This document shows positions 22,181 through 32,746 of a stretch of DNA of 64,000 bases, in pieces. This stretch comes from Cutaneotrichosporon cavernicola (Eukaryota > Basidiomycota > Tremellomycetes > Trichosporonales > Trichosporonaceae). Made by a program: the position numbers and the translations under genes. Position 1 is the stretch's first letter. Every line of letters begins with the position of its first letter. The DNA lies in NCBI RefSeq assembly GCF_030864355.1, contig NC_083394.1:1240001-1304000 (forward strand), written 5' to 3'. The notes beneath the pieces are model-generated. The model was not told the DNA's origin, searched no databases, and was given only the letters and a program-made list of their open reading frames with translations.

Positions 22181-23955
22181 TCACACCTTGTGTGGCGTCT
22201 CGTCGTCCCACGCGCCGTTCCATCCCATGGCGGTGCGGTCCCAGTCGCCGGTCTTCGAGTCGCCACCCGCGGCAGTCTCCTTCACCCAGCCCATGTACTG
22301 CATGATCTTGCCGGCGATGCGGACGAAGACCGTGCCGTCCACCGCGCCGATGCCGGGCACGACCTCGGAGCCGTCGGCGTTGAACGCGCCAGGGACACTG
22401 CCGGCAGCCTTGTACCCGTAGAGCTGCGAGTAGTGCAGAAGTGAGCGGATCGACTTGGGTACGTGCGAGTCTTGCGTCAGTGCCTGAGTTTCAAACTCGG
22501 TTGAGCTTCTCCAACTCTCTCTCCGACCCAACGCCCTCCGACCCGCTACAGTCGCTCACTCACCGTAATCCATCATTGCATTGTCGACGATCCCGAACCA
22601 CGGGTTGTCCTGGTTGCGGCTCCCGTCGCCGATCATCGGGAGCTTGTGCTCCCCCGCACCCTCTCCTGCACGCGGGAGTGGGCCGGCCGCATCAGCGGGG
22701 TATCCCATTGCGACCTGCGGATAGATCGCGGGGCGGCCGCGCGACGAACAGATGTGGAACAGCGTGAGAGCGTACGTCTGAAGGATGATACGACGCTGCT
22801 CCTTGCTCAGCCGGTTTAGGTAAGCCGGGACGAAGAAGGATGAGGTGAGGAGGTGCATCTGGCGTCAGTTCTTTGGACAAAACGATACACCATGTCGCTC
22901 CGCACGCACCAGGAAGAAGTCGATTCGCGTCTTGTACCCCGGTCGGCTGGTCGCACCGCAAATGAGCGCAGCGACCCAGGACACCTCCTCGGCACGAGCT
23001 GCAATACCGGCCTCGGACATGTCCGACAAATCCCACCGCGCGACGAGGTCCTGAAGCACGACGACACGCTCGGGCGTGACCGCGTTCTTCAGGCGGTCGT
23101 TGATGAGAGTTGTTGAGTCGTACGGACCGGGGTCGAGGATCGGGCTGGCAAGGTACTCGGCATAGAGCCCTAGCAGCGGCTTGTTGGGCGTGCCAGAAGT
23201 GTTCTTGAGCTGAGTCTGGGGCCAGTTGGGAGGGAACAGGGCGCTGGAGATGGCCGGATTGTGCTGACACGTCTGTGCCAAGCCCTCTGCGATCATTAGG
23301 GGATCGTCAAATTCGAGGCCAAAGCCGATGTGAATGAAGGGGTGCACCACACCAGAGAGGAGGGCACTCATCATACCGTTGGCCGTTGCGGCGGGAGAGA
23401 ATAGGTACTCCTGGATCGCGCCGTCGATGCCCAGACGAGCAACCTCCTCGTGGAAGAACGGGAGGTAGAGGCTGTGTGCAGCGCGCCTACCGAACACGCT
23501 CTTGTCGGTCCAGTTGTCGCGCGTGATCTTCTTGGGGAATCCCTTCATCATCTCCAAGTCGCGGCCCTCCTCCTGCGGGTCCAGCAAGGCGAGGAAACCC
23601 CTGGCTTGCTCCCAGTCGGCCTGGAGGAGCTCAGGCGGAGCGCCGAGCGCGTACCGCGTCAGAGCCGAGTGCGAGAAGTGATTATGATTGACTGATATTA
23701 GTGCATGATGGAAGACGACTCACAGCGCACTTTGCCCCACATGTCGTAACTGTGGTCATTCTCGGTCAGAACGCGCCGCACCGCCTCGGTGCTCTGGTGC
23801 GTCACGCCCGTAAACGTAAAGTAGGAGGACGGCTTGGCGTGCGATGAGGGGAAGTTGGCCGCGAGCGCCGGCGGCGGATGCAGCGGCACTGACGCACGGG
23901 CCTTCTGGCTGGGTTTGAGCATCGATGAGAGCTTGCGGCGAGCAGTAGGAAGCAT
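22181..23955 (-). CDS. Questin-oxidase-like (AflY/DUF4243) enzyme, 532 aa
   Basis: Minus-strand exons 23955-23724, 23691-22910, 22858-22564 and 22470-22181. The core HPFIHIGFGLEFDDP with downstream EGLAQTCQHNP is the hallmark of questin oxidase/AflY proteins, which carry out Baeyer-Villiger-like ring opening of anthraquinones in secondary metabolism. The family is also widespread in fungi outside such clusters, and no other cluster genes are seen here, so the substrate is open. The N-terminus MLPTARRKLSSMLKPSQKAR is basic and could be a mitochondrial presequence. The first in-frame ATG was used. A possible last intron (GTGTGAG...CTGATGACAG) would change the end from HKV to HKAKM. Confidence 0.85.
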
Positions 23956-24283
23956 GCAAGGGCAAGTCTTGACGCGAGCCAAAACCGTGAGGGGCGTGGG
24001 ACGCAGAGTCCTTATGAGAACTGGCAAGAAGAGATGTAGACTGCGTAGATCATGTTACACGTGAGCTGTTTGTCAGCCTGCTCGGGGCCTCGGGGACGGT
24101 AGTCATGTTGACCAAAGCAAGCAGAACAGAAGCAACATGACGAACCGAGGCTGGCCCAATGACGTCATGTTTGGGTCAAGTACTGTCAGCATTCTGGAAA
24201 CTTGCCTTGTCCGCGGCTATAGATTCGGTATTCACGTATTCTTCGAGCTAAGTATTGCTTTGTGACTTACACTATTGCTCAAC
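23956..24283. promoter_or_regulatory. Divergent promoter with a CRE-like TGACGTCA
   Basis: 328 bp between the questin-oxidase-like gene and the CsbD/Hmp1 gene. A perfect TGACGTCA palindrome at 24160-24167 is the consensus for Atf/CREB bZIP factors, which control fungal stress responses. Whether it is used is unknown. Confidence 0.4.
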
Positions 24284-24843
24284 ATGACCGAGAAGCAGCA
24301 GACCGAGCCGTCGCAGGTGGCGGGCCAACTCAAGGTGACTCATTAGTTGGGCGGTGGAGGTGGCTTGTTTGGGTTAAGTAAGGCTGACGGCAGAACGCCC
24401 AAGGCGCCATGTACAACGCTGTCGGCTCCGTACTCCCGGCTTCCACAGGCGACCAGTGGGCTCAGGACGGTACAGCCCTTCAGAACCAAGGGCAGGCCGA
24501 GGTCCAGGCTGCCAAGGACAAGGCTGCGAGCGATGCGACTGTGGACGCAGCCAAGGCAAAGGCCAAGTCGTGCGTTCCCCCGGAGTAGAGCTGACGCGCC
24601 AGCACATGGGGCTACGTGACAGGCAACCAGGAGATGCAGAGCGAGGGTAATGTCGAAAATGAAGGTGCGCAGTGGAAATACAAGCAGGCAACAAGCGACA
24701 AGGCTGTTGATATTCCTGTACCGTCGGGGGAAGGGGTTAAGGGCAAGATTGAGAGTGTGGTCGGAATGGTTACTGGTGACCAAGGAAAGCAGATGGAGGG
24801 GAATATGCGTGCCGAGAAGGCTGCATGGAAGGATGGAGTGTGA
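24284..24843 (+). CDS. CsbD-like / Hmp1-type stress protein, 155 aa
   Basis: Exons 24284-24334, 24394-24569 and 24603-24843. Small, very hydrophilic and alpha-helical, with repeated G-x2-Q/E-x2-G modules (QVAGQLK-NAQGAMYNAVGS, WGYVTGNQEMQSEGN, VVGMVTGDQGKQMEGNM). These match CsbD-domain proteins and the fungal mismatch/cruciform DNA-binding protein Hmp1 of Ustilago. They are usually induced by stress. It has no signal peptide. The TGACGTCA site about 120 bp upstream fits stress control, though that link is inference. The alternative is a LEA-like protectant without DNA binding. Confidence 0.8.
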
Positions 24844-26140
24844 GGATGAGAAGGAAGGAAGGAAGGGTGAACGAGAAAACAAGGGTGGTTGAATCATCCT
24901 ACCACCCCGCCCACCACCCACCCTATGCATTGCTGCCCACTCTGCTCGAATGGGAGGCTTGATAAATATTACCCCTCTTGCTCGCTGATGTTCACAAGTG
25001 CCGTCCTCGCTGTAGTTGAGTCCGATGTCAACAACTTGATGACCTTCCTCGATCAGCTGGGTGCAGGTCCCCGGTTCTTCCATAAAACCGAGGGCCTACG
25101 TTGAATCGCTGAAACCCGATGGGTTCATGGCGCTCACAACTCGCTCAGCGCACAGGCAGCAGGCTGTTAAGAAAGGGACGCTTCGATGAATTGTTCGACT
25201 GGCTGGACGTTGAAGGAAGGGAGGTTACTGATATGTAGCGAACGCCACACGGGTAAATGCCGTGATTCCCGTGGTATGCATGTTGGTGGTGAGTGTGGTG
25301 GGTGTGGTGGGATGTGGTAGGATGTAGTGGAACTGTCCAAGGATGACGGGTTACCCCTGGCGGTCTGTGCCTCAATGTGTTGGACCCTCCCCTTCCCAAT
25401 TCTTGACCACTTGGCTCCGCCGTGCCCAATCCTTTTCAACCCCCCTCGTTAATCGCCACTATACAGCTTAGCTAAACAGTGAAGGTGTACCACGATTTAG
25501 GCTCTACTAAGTTGTTAGGTCCATCAGCCTAGCTGTACAATACCAGTCTCTTTGGTCTTCTCATGGCTCATGGGCGTACATCATCACTCTACTCTAACTA
25601 GCCCACACCCTTACACCCACCATACACCAGACAAACCATAGACACCATACACTCAACCCATCCCATTCCATTCCAACCCATCTCATCCACCACCATCACT
25701 CCTTCCTCCCTCCCTCCCTCCCTCCTTCCTTCCTTCCTTCATTCCCACTCCCTCATTACTCACACCTCCTCCTTCTCTTCCATCTACTCCCCATCATCAT
25801 CGACATCACCAAATAGATCCATCATCTCAATTGCACTTTGCATCTGACGACTCGCACAACGAACATTCCCTCCCTCGCACCCCTGCACCTTATACGAAAC
25901 AGCGCCACACATTCGGTCCGGTCGCGCGACTCGCAACACCTGACACTCGCGACCTCTCGCACTTCTTTCCATCCACAACACACCATTACACTTCACTCTT
26001 AGTCGCATAACACAACCCACTCCCAAACACCACTCCACCAGGCACTACCCCGACATCTCCACCTAACCCTCGCACTTGCACTCGGTAGTGCACTCACCGC
26101 AGGGAGCGCTGCGAGCAACAAACCCCAGTTGTCCGCCATC
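24844..26140. other. Intergenic with pyrimidine-rich leader and (CTCC)n
   Basis: 1.3 kb ahead of the striatin gene. From about 25590 the plus strand is strongly C/T-rich, including a CTCC/CTTC microsatellite at about 25706-25745. The tract looks like a long 5' UTR of the striatin gene. No coding region is supported. Confidence 0.5.
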
Positions 26141-28779
26141 ATGCGCCCTGCGCGACGGGACTTCAACCAAGGATACCCGCCGTCCTCTTTATACGGCGGG
26201 GCCCAAGGATATCCGCTCGCTGGTGGACAGGGCCAGAACGGCGGGGCCATGGGAGGCGGCATGGGCGGCCCTCACCAGCAACAGCAGCCCATGCAGCAGA
26301 CACAGATGATGCAGGTTGGACAGCAGTCGGGCGGGCAGCAGCCAGGGCAGGGCTCTGATGGCCAGCCCAGCGCCCCGTCGCAGGCCCCGCAGCCTGAGAT
26401 GAATCTCGCCAACGTCCTCCACTACCTCCAGAGCGAGTGGCGGCGCTGGGAGCGCGATCGCAACGAGTGGGAGATTGAGCGCGCAGAGATGAGGGTGCGT
26501 GGGACGGATCCGCGTGATGCCCATGATGCTGACAACCCAGGCGCGCATTGCCATGCTCGAGGGCCAGCGCCGCTCGGCCGAGAACTTGAAGGTCGACCTG
26601 CTTCGCCGCGTCAAGATGCTCGAGTATGCCCTCCGGAGTGAGAGGTACGCTGCACAGCGAATTCGCTAACATTTCCAGGACCAAGCCACCAGGTCGTGCA
26701 ATCGCCGGTGCGGCGCGTCTCGCGGCTCTCCAGGATGAGGATAAGATGAGCCGCGATGAAAAGGAGGGCAGCGGGAGTAGCGACGGTGGCGATGACAACA
26801 GCGGTGGGTGGCCTGATGCGAAGCTTGGCGAAGGCGAAAGGAAGCTGACGGAGTTAGACCGCGCGGAGCGTCAGCCAAAGGCCAACGGCCTCCACTCTTC
26901 GGCGTTGGTCAAGTCAACGGCGCACCGCCCAGTTCCTGACACGACCGCATGGAAGAACCTCGCTGCTCCTCCGCGTGATCCCAAGGCGCGCGCGCGTAGC
27001 CGCGAGTACCTCAAGCAATGTCTTCAGGAGATCTCATATCTTACGTCGCCAGGCGCCCTCAATCCTCTCCCGGCCCGTGCGCCGGTCTCGATCAATGAGT
27101 CAAACGGAGAAGCTGGAGTTCCGGAGCGTCCTCGCAAGACGCTGTCAGAGCAGCCTATACCGACTGTCGCCGTCAACGAGCCGGAGGCTAAGGACGAGCC
27201 GGTCGCTGCCCCTTTGGCAGCGCCTGCAGCACCTGCTGAGCCTACCGGCGCCACCTCGGAGGCCGCGAGCGAGGCTGCGGGTGCGGCCACTGCTACGACT
27301 GTGCAGGAGGCAGTTGCAAGCGCTGTCGTCTCGGACCAGAACTCGCCGTCGCTCCCAAATGGATCCGTGGAGAGGAATGAAGAGCCCCAGGAATCTTCAG
27401 CAACCGCATCTGATGATGCGCCGCCTTCCTCCCCGGCTCCCCGCACTGTTGTGCTTCCCGAAAACGAGCTTCCGTCTGGCGGATCTCCTCCCCGGCTCTC
27501 CACCATTGAGCCACCAAGGCAGCAGCTCACTGCGATCTACAAACCTGAGAGCAAAGCCGCGTGGCGTGAGGAGCTGAGGGCCGCGAACGAGGCTGCAAGC
27601 AAGGTCCCCTGGCCACCGCGCAAGACGAGCGACGAGGAGCAGCTGGCAGGCCTCACTTTAATCGACGAGGACATCAAGGCCGAAGAGGCCGATGGCGACC
27701 GTGTGTGGACGACCCGCCGCGCGCTCAAGAGCCATCTCGACATTGTGCGCGGCGTCGCTCTCGCACATGGACCGGACCTGATCCTCGCGACTGGAGGAGA
27801 TGACTGCACCGTTAAGGTCTGGGCGCTTGATGCACCCAGCGTCATGTCATCCACGTACCGCCCACTTGCAGCATCCGAACTGGAACCCGCCGCCACTTAC
27901 CGTGGCCATACCGAGCCTGTGCTCGCTGTGGCCGTGTCGAGCACTCTGGGATTAGTGTTCTCTGCTTCGGCGGACTCTACAATCCGCGTGTGGAAGCTGG
28001 CATCCAAGGGCGACGATCCGTACGCACCTTACGACCCTTCCAAAGCGGTCGCGACGCTCGAGGGCCATACCGATGCCGTGTGGGACGTGTGCTTACTTCC
28101 TGCGAGGTCAAGTGCCAACGGAACGCACGGCACGAAGCCCGGCGCTGAGAGCCAGCTCGTGTCGGTGTCTGCCGACGGCACCGCCAAGCTGTGGGAGGAG
28201 AAGGACGGCAGGTGGGGATTACAGGCCTCGTTCCTCGACTTTGATGGGGCGACGCCGACGTGCGTCTCCGGCGACAACCAGGACTTTGGGCGCGTGCTGG
28301 TCGGCCTATCGAACGGGCTCGTCAAGCTGTACTCCCTCGAGGACGGCAGCGTCGTCCAGACCTTCGGCGAGGAGGACTCGCAGGTCAACGCCATCCTCAG
28401 CCACCCCACATTACCTTTGGTGGTGACTGGCCACGAGGATGGCCATCTCCGCTTCTTTGACTCCAAGACAGGTATGCCTGAGCTTCCGCTCGAGAGGCAC
28501 GCTGACGTTCCAGGCGCGCAGACCTCGAGCCTCCTGGCACACCCCAAGCCCATCACGTCGCTGTCGCTGTCGCCTCTGTCCCCCACCTGCGTGTTGTCAG
28601 CGAGCGTCGATTGCAGCGTGCGGCTGTGGGACCTGCAGCGCAAGACGTCGCTACAGGACCTGAACGGGCATCGGCAGCGATCGAACGAGGGCGTGACGCA
28701 CGTTGCGAGCCACCCCGAGCTACCAGTCATTGCGAGCGCGGGAGCTGACGGCGTCGTGCGTATCTGGGGTGCAGGGTAA
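26141..28779 (+). CDS. Striatin (STRIPAK scaffold), 852 aa
   Basis: Exons 26141-26494, 26541-26644 and 26679-28779. A Gln/Gly-rich N-terminus is followed at residues 86-155 by the striatin signature NLANVLHYLQSEWRRWERDR with its caveolin-binding and coiled-coil stretch through RRVKMLEYALRSER. A long acidic Ala/Pro-rich linker (residues 160-515) contains the typical SREYLKQCLQEISYLT motif. WD40 repeats fill the C-terminus (LKSHLDIVRGVALAHG, YRGHTEPVLAV, LEGHTDAVWDV, ASVDCSVRLWDL, ASAGADGVVRIWG). Striatin binds PP2A-A/C and organises the STRIPAK complex in cell fusion, polarity and development. It is complete and unusual only in the length of its linker. Confidence 0.94.
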
Positions 28780-29056
28780 ACACGCAAAAGTATCAAGGAT
28801 GCGCCCGCGCAAGGGCGTCATTGGCATTGAGCACTGTTCTTCTAGATTTGTTTCTCAACGGTGGGCGGCATCGTCATTGTCATGTGCATGATGGATTGTA
28901 GTCGCATGAGTACTTTTGGTTGCAGAGGGTTGCAGTGCAACCCGGGATGCACATCAAGGAGAAGAATTGAAGACTTGAGTATGGGGAATGAAGAGCGAAC
29001 ACGCGACGAGTTACATCTGCACGGTACGTCGCTGTCACTGGTCTACTCTACTCGGC

Positions 29057-29962
29057 CTACTCGGCCTTGGTCTCCTCCTTGGCGTCAGCCTTGGGCTCGT
29101 CAGCCTTGGCCTCCTCGGCGGGCTTCCTGTCCGTCAGCTCAGATCCAAAATCAAATCTCACTCGTCCTTGGCCTCGTCCTTGTCCTCGGCCTTAGACTCG
29201 TCCTTGTCCTCAACGGCCTTGTTAGACTCCTGAGCCTCCTCAAACGCCTTCTTGAAGAGGTTGGCGTTCTCCGAGTTGGCAAAGCGGATAGCAAGGAGGT
29301 CGGCGCTAGGCGCACCGTCAGAGACGTCGGCAGTCGCGTTCCACACCCAGCTGCGGTCCGAACCGACGTTGGGCGCGAGCTTCATGTCGGCGGAGACTGG
29401 GTCAGTAATATCCCCATCTAGACATACTGGTGTGGTTGGCGCAGACCTTGAGCGTCTTATCCCGGCGCATGAGGACACGCGTCTTGCCTGTCGCCTTGTG
29501 CTTGAGAAGACGGACGTCGCCGGTACCACGCTCCTTCCACTCGCTGTCCTCCTTGTTGAAGCGGAAGAGCTTTGCGCGCCTGTGCGTTAGCGGGAGCGTG
29601 AGCGAGCAGAGCTGAGCGAGTAAAGCTGAGCGAGCTGAGCGCGCAAGTGCCAGTGCCAGTGCCAGTGCCAGTGCCCCAGCCAGATCCCCAGCTTCGCCAC
29701 GATCAAAGTTGAGCCACCCAGGCCACCATGGCCCATGCGCACGCCACCCGTTTCGCATTCCCCAACCGACACCCCAACCGACGCCCTCGGCCCTCAACTC
29801 ACATCTTGAAGACGACGTCCTCCTCGTCCTCACCCGTCTTGGTCTCGACAGTCTCGGTGAGACGAACAACCGGCTCGAACTGGGGGTCGTGCTCCTCGGC
29901 AGCGGCCTGGCGTCAGATCTGGCACAAGGCAGGCGTACGGGCTTGGGCTCGGTGTCGGCCAT
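29057..29962 (-). CDS. Ran-binding protein 1 (RanBP1/Yrb1), 194 aa
   Basis: Minus-strand exons 29962-29939, 29906-29803, 29579-29428, 29396-29162 and 29126-29057. The RanBD fold is plain: [19 protein letters not shown], then [43 protein letters not shown] and [20 protein letters not shown]. RanBP1 binds Ran-GTP and promotes GTP hydrolysis for nuclear transport. The tail is Lys/Glu/Asp-rich. A stop at 29158 ends the fourth frame, but a GTGAG donor and CTGACGGACAG acceptor splice to a last exon of the same acidic composition, so I extend to 29057. The second intron, 223 nt, is long for this genome and holds a TGGCAC/GTGCCA hexamer repeat (about 29645-29680). Confidence 0.93.
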
Positions 29963-30368
29963 TGTGATCTGGTGTCAGCAATCTCCAACAGGATAAGGCG
30001 CTCCGGGTTCCACTGAGCCGCGGTAGAGAGTAGGCCGATTCAACCCATCTCCCCTGTCTCTCCAGACTCACAGATTATTGATTGATGTGTGGGCGATGGA
30101 GAAGTGTGGGCCATCACGACGTTAGACCGCGGTTCACTACACGTCCCACTGCTTGCTGAACTTTGCGTTCGACGCGTGGCATCAATTGCGTGCCTAAATT
30201 TATTCAGTCAGGCGCGCAGTCGCGTGCCACGTTCAACGTCTCAACTAAGTGATCGGCCACCTCCATGTCCACTTTCGGCGCGTCACCACCCACTACATAC
30301 AGTAGCTAGACTTGGACTACATCTCATCTCAATCTCATTTCCAAACCCCCACCCCTTCACTCGCCACG
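29963..30368. other. Divergent promoter region of RanBP1 and p24 genes
   Basis: About 400 bp between head-to-head genes. No ORF or distinct site stands out. Confidence 0.5.
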
Positions 30369-31220
30369 ATGCTCCGCTGGCTCTTTATTACTTTCTTGGC
30401 GGTCGCGTTCGCTCACCGCCTTGATGTTGATCAGGGCGACCGACACTGTTTCTTCGAGGACCTGCAGACACAAGACCGCGTTAGCTGTGGTCGTAGGATT
30501 GGCTGACAGCAGATGACAGTCACGTACGAGGTTGGCGGGAGCACGCATAGTGGTTCACTCGACATTGATTTCTTCGTGAGTAGTTGGGGATTGCCTGCTA
30601 CATTGCGGACATTAGCAGCTGGCTACCTTCCCCCTACCTCCCCTCTCCCCTCCCTCCCTCCCTCCCTCCCTCCCTCCCTCTTCCGTTCCTTTCCCTCCCC
30701 GCTGCACCCTTGCTCGCTCGGTCCCTTGCTCACTACTAACGCCAGGTCGTTGGACCAGGAAAGGTCCAAGTCTTCAAGAGCCTCGGCGAGCCGCAGGGCA
30801 CGTGGAGCGTCACGGCACCATCTCCCGGACGGTACACGTACTGCTTCAGCAACGAGGCTGGGAGCGGACGCAAAACCGTTTCGTGAGTTTGGCTTTAACT
30901 CGACGAACTGACACCAGCTTCAACGTCCACGGGGTGATGCACATCGACGACGAGGAGCAGATGGCACCGGTCGAGCGCGAGATCCGCAACCTCGCAAGCG
31001 GGCTGCAGATGGTCAAGGACGAGCAGTCGTACCTCGTCGTGCGCGAGCGCGTGCACCGCGACACTTGCGAGTCGACTGTAGGTCTCGTAAGAGGAGGAGC
31101 TGACGGCAGAACTCGCGCGTCAAGTGGTGGGCGATTGTGCAGATTATCTTACTGCTTGGCGTGTGCGGCTGGAACGTACACTACCTCAAGAGCTGGTTCG
31201 AGGTCAAGCGCGTCCTTTAA
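30369..31220 (+). CDS. p24/GOLD-domain cargo receptor (Emp24 type), 193 aa
   Basis: Exons 30369-30479, 30513-30575, 30746-30882, 30918-31077 and 31110-31220. A signal peptide (LRWLFITFLAVAFA) precedes a GOLD domain with its two cysteines (DRHCFFEDL; GRYTYCFSN). A coiled coil (EEQMAPVEREIRNLASGLQ), a single membrane helix (WWAIVQIILLLGVCGWNVHYL) and a short cytosolic tail ending SWFEVKRVL follow. That is the standard p24 layout for COPI/COPII vesicle cargo selection between ER and Golgi. The tail holds FEVKRV but no C-terminal KKxx. The 170-nt second intron contains a (CCCT)n tract at about 30651-30692. Confidence 0.92.
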
Positions 31221-31358
31221 CGACCCTCATGTAGCATGCAACGATCACTACGCGGCGTTGGGGGGTTAGTGGGCGTTTTCTGTGTTATCTACCACACTGA
31301 CACATCCACCGCTGACATCTACACACACATCCTGAAGCGTGATCAATGCATACAGTGT

Positions 31359-32432
31359 CTAGGCGGGGTTGGACTCCTTGGGCGCGGCGGCGGCAGCAGC
31401 GTCGGCCGCGTCGATCTTGGCGCTCTCGTCCCGGATGTAGAGGTTGACCGCGGCGTCGGTGAGCGCCGCCTCGCGCTCGTTGCGGCGGCGCGCAATCTCG
31501 CGGATAATGTTGCCCTGGAGTCAGCTACTACCATCGGAACGAAAGCCGAGCAGACTTACCGCGTTGGCCGTCGTCTTGCCGCGCCAGCGCTGGCCCTTCA
31601 TAATCTTCATGAGCATCTGCTTCTGGAACGACTTTGCGCCGTCGACGAGGAACTCGCCGTCGAGCATGCGCTCACGCGCCTGCGCCTGCATCTCTCCCTC
31701 CTCCTTTCCACCAAAAGTACCGGCGCGCATCTCCTCCACATCGTCGGGATAGTGGAACGGCTCTGTAAGACCGACCACGGCGCGCTTGAAGTGGTTATCG
31801 GCTCCGCCGAGGCGAACCTGCTGTCCGCGGCGGTTACGAGCGACAACGCCAACCCGCAGCTCGGTGCGAATAAACGTAACCTCGAGCCCATAAACTGCGT
31901 GGAGATACGACCTGAGATCGTTCTTGGTCATTCCCGGTGGAATGCGGAAAGTAGCCGTCCAAGGATCGTATGCCTGTCCAGCCTTGGTGCTGTTCCGAAC
32001 CAGGCGAATGGTAATGTTGGGCAACCAGATCTTCTGACCGACAACCTCCTTGCTGGCCTTGGGAGAACCCTCAGAGGCAAAGTATGAGAACCAGTCACTC
32101 TCGGGACCACCGCGTACACGCGACCGCCAAGCCTGGTTGACTTTGAGGAAGGCTTTGCGCGCACTCGTCTCGTCGCCCTTGTACTGTCCTGCCCTGCGCA
32201 TATTCTGGAACAACTTCTCGAGGTGTTCCGGCCATCCCTTTCCACCTTCAAAGTCGGAGGGGTTGACGAGAACCGACTTGCGCTGGGCGTGCGGGAACTG
32301 TTCGCGGCGCTCGCGGACGGCCAGAGGAGCAGTGGCCGCTTGAGAGGCAACGGCCTTGGCTGGGAGTCCGATTGAGGGGCCGGCGCGCGCGACCGCGCTC
32401 GAAGTGAGCGCCCGGGCGAAGAGACGCGACAT
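31359..32432 (-). CDS. Mitochondrial large ribosomal subunit protein uL23m, 342 aa
   Basis: Minus-strand exons 32432-31560 and 31514-31359. The N-terminus (MSRLFARALTSSAVARA) is a typical mitochondrial presequence. The uL23 domain is visible in the middle: WLPNITIRLVRN, ATFRIPPGMTKNDLRSYLHA, VYGLEVTFIRTELRVG. Uncommonly long N- and C-terminal extensions surround it, including an Ala-rich end (AADAAAAAPKESNPA), as in fungal Mrp20 proteins. The protein sits at the exit tunnel of the mitoribosome. The single 45-nt intron interrupts the C-terminal extension. It is convergent with the p24 gene, whose stop lies 138 bp away. Confidence 0.93.
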
Positions 32433-32746
32433 GGTGTGATGAGGTTCGGAGTTGTTGCTAGTCTGGAAAATGTCGGAGTAGGAGGCGCTGAGGGGTTGGA
32501 CTTTGACAGCACGCCTAGTTGTGGAGGTGGAGGGGGGTTAGCGGGTTAGGCGCCTTTACTGTCCCAACGCCTTTATGCCACGTGTATGGGTCCCTGAACG
32601 GATTCAAGGCTCACGCCCTGGAACAACAACATTGCCTCGCAAACAATCAACCACCATCACCCACACATTTGATGATTGTACGAGCTGTCAAAGTGCGCAT
32701 CTAGCCTCCATTCAAACAACCTCCACAGTATACCTCTACCTCAACA
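32433..32746. other. Divergent promoter of uL23m and the BIR-domain gene
   Basis: 314 bp between head-to-head starts; nothing specific is recognised. Confidence 0.5.

Noticed and set aside
9258..24283. Secondary-metabolite cluster (monooxygenase, polyol dehydrogenase, MFS, questin-oxidase-like)
   Set aside because: The enzymes are spread among housekeeping genes (Rab5, Dad2, UCH) and there is no backbone synthase or pathway regulator.
29158..29161. Stop at 29158 as the end of RanBP1
   Set aside because: A GTGAG donor just before it splices to an exon with matching acidic composition.
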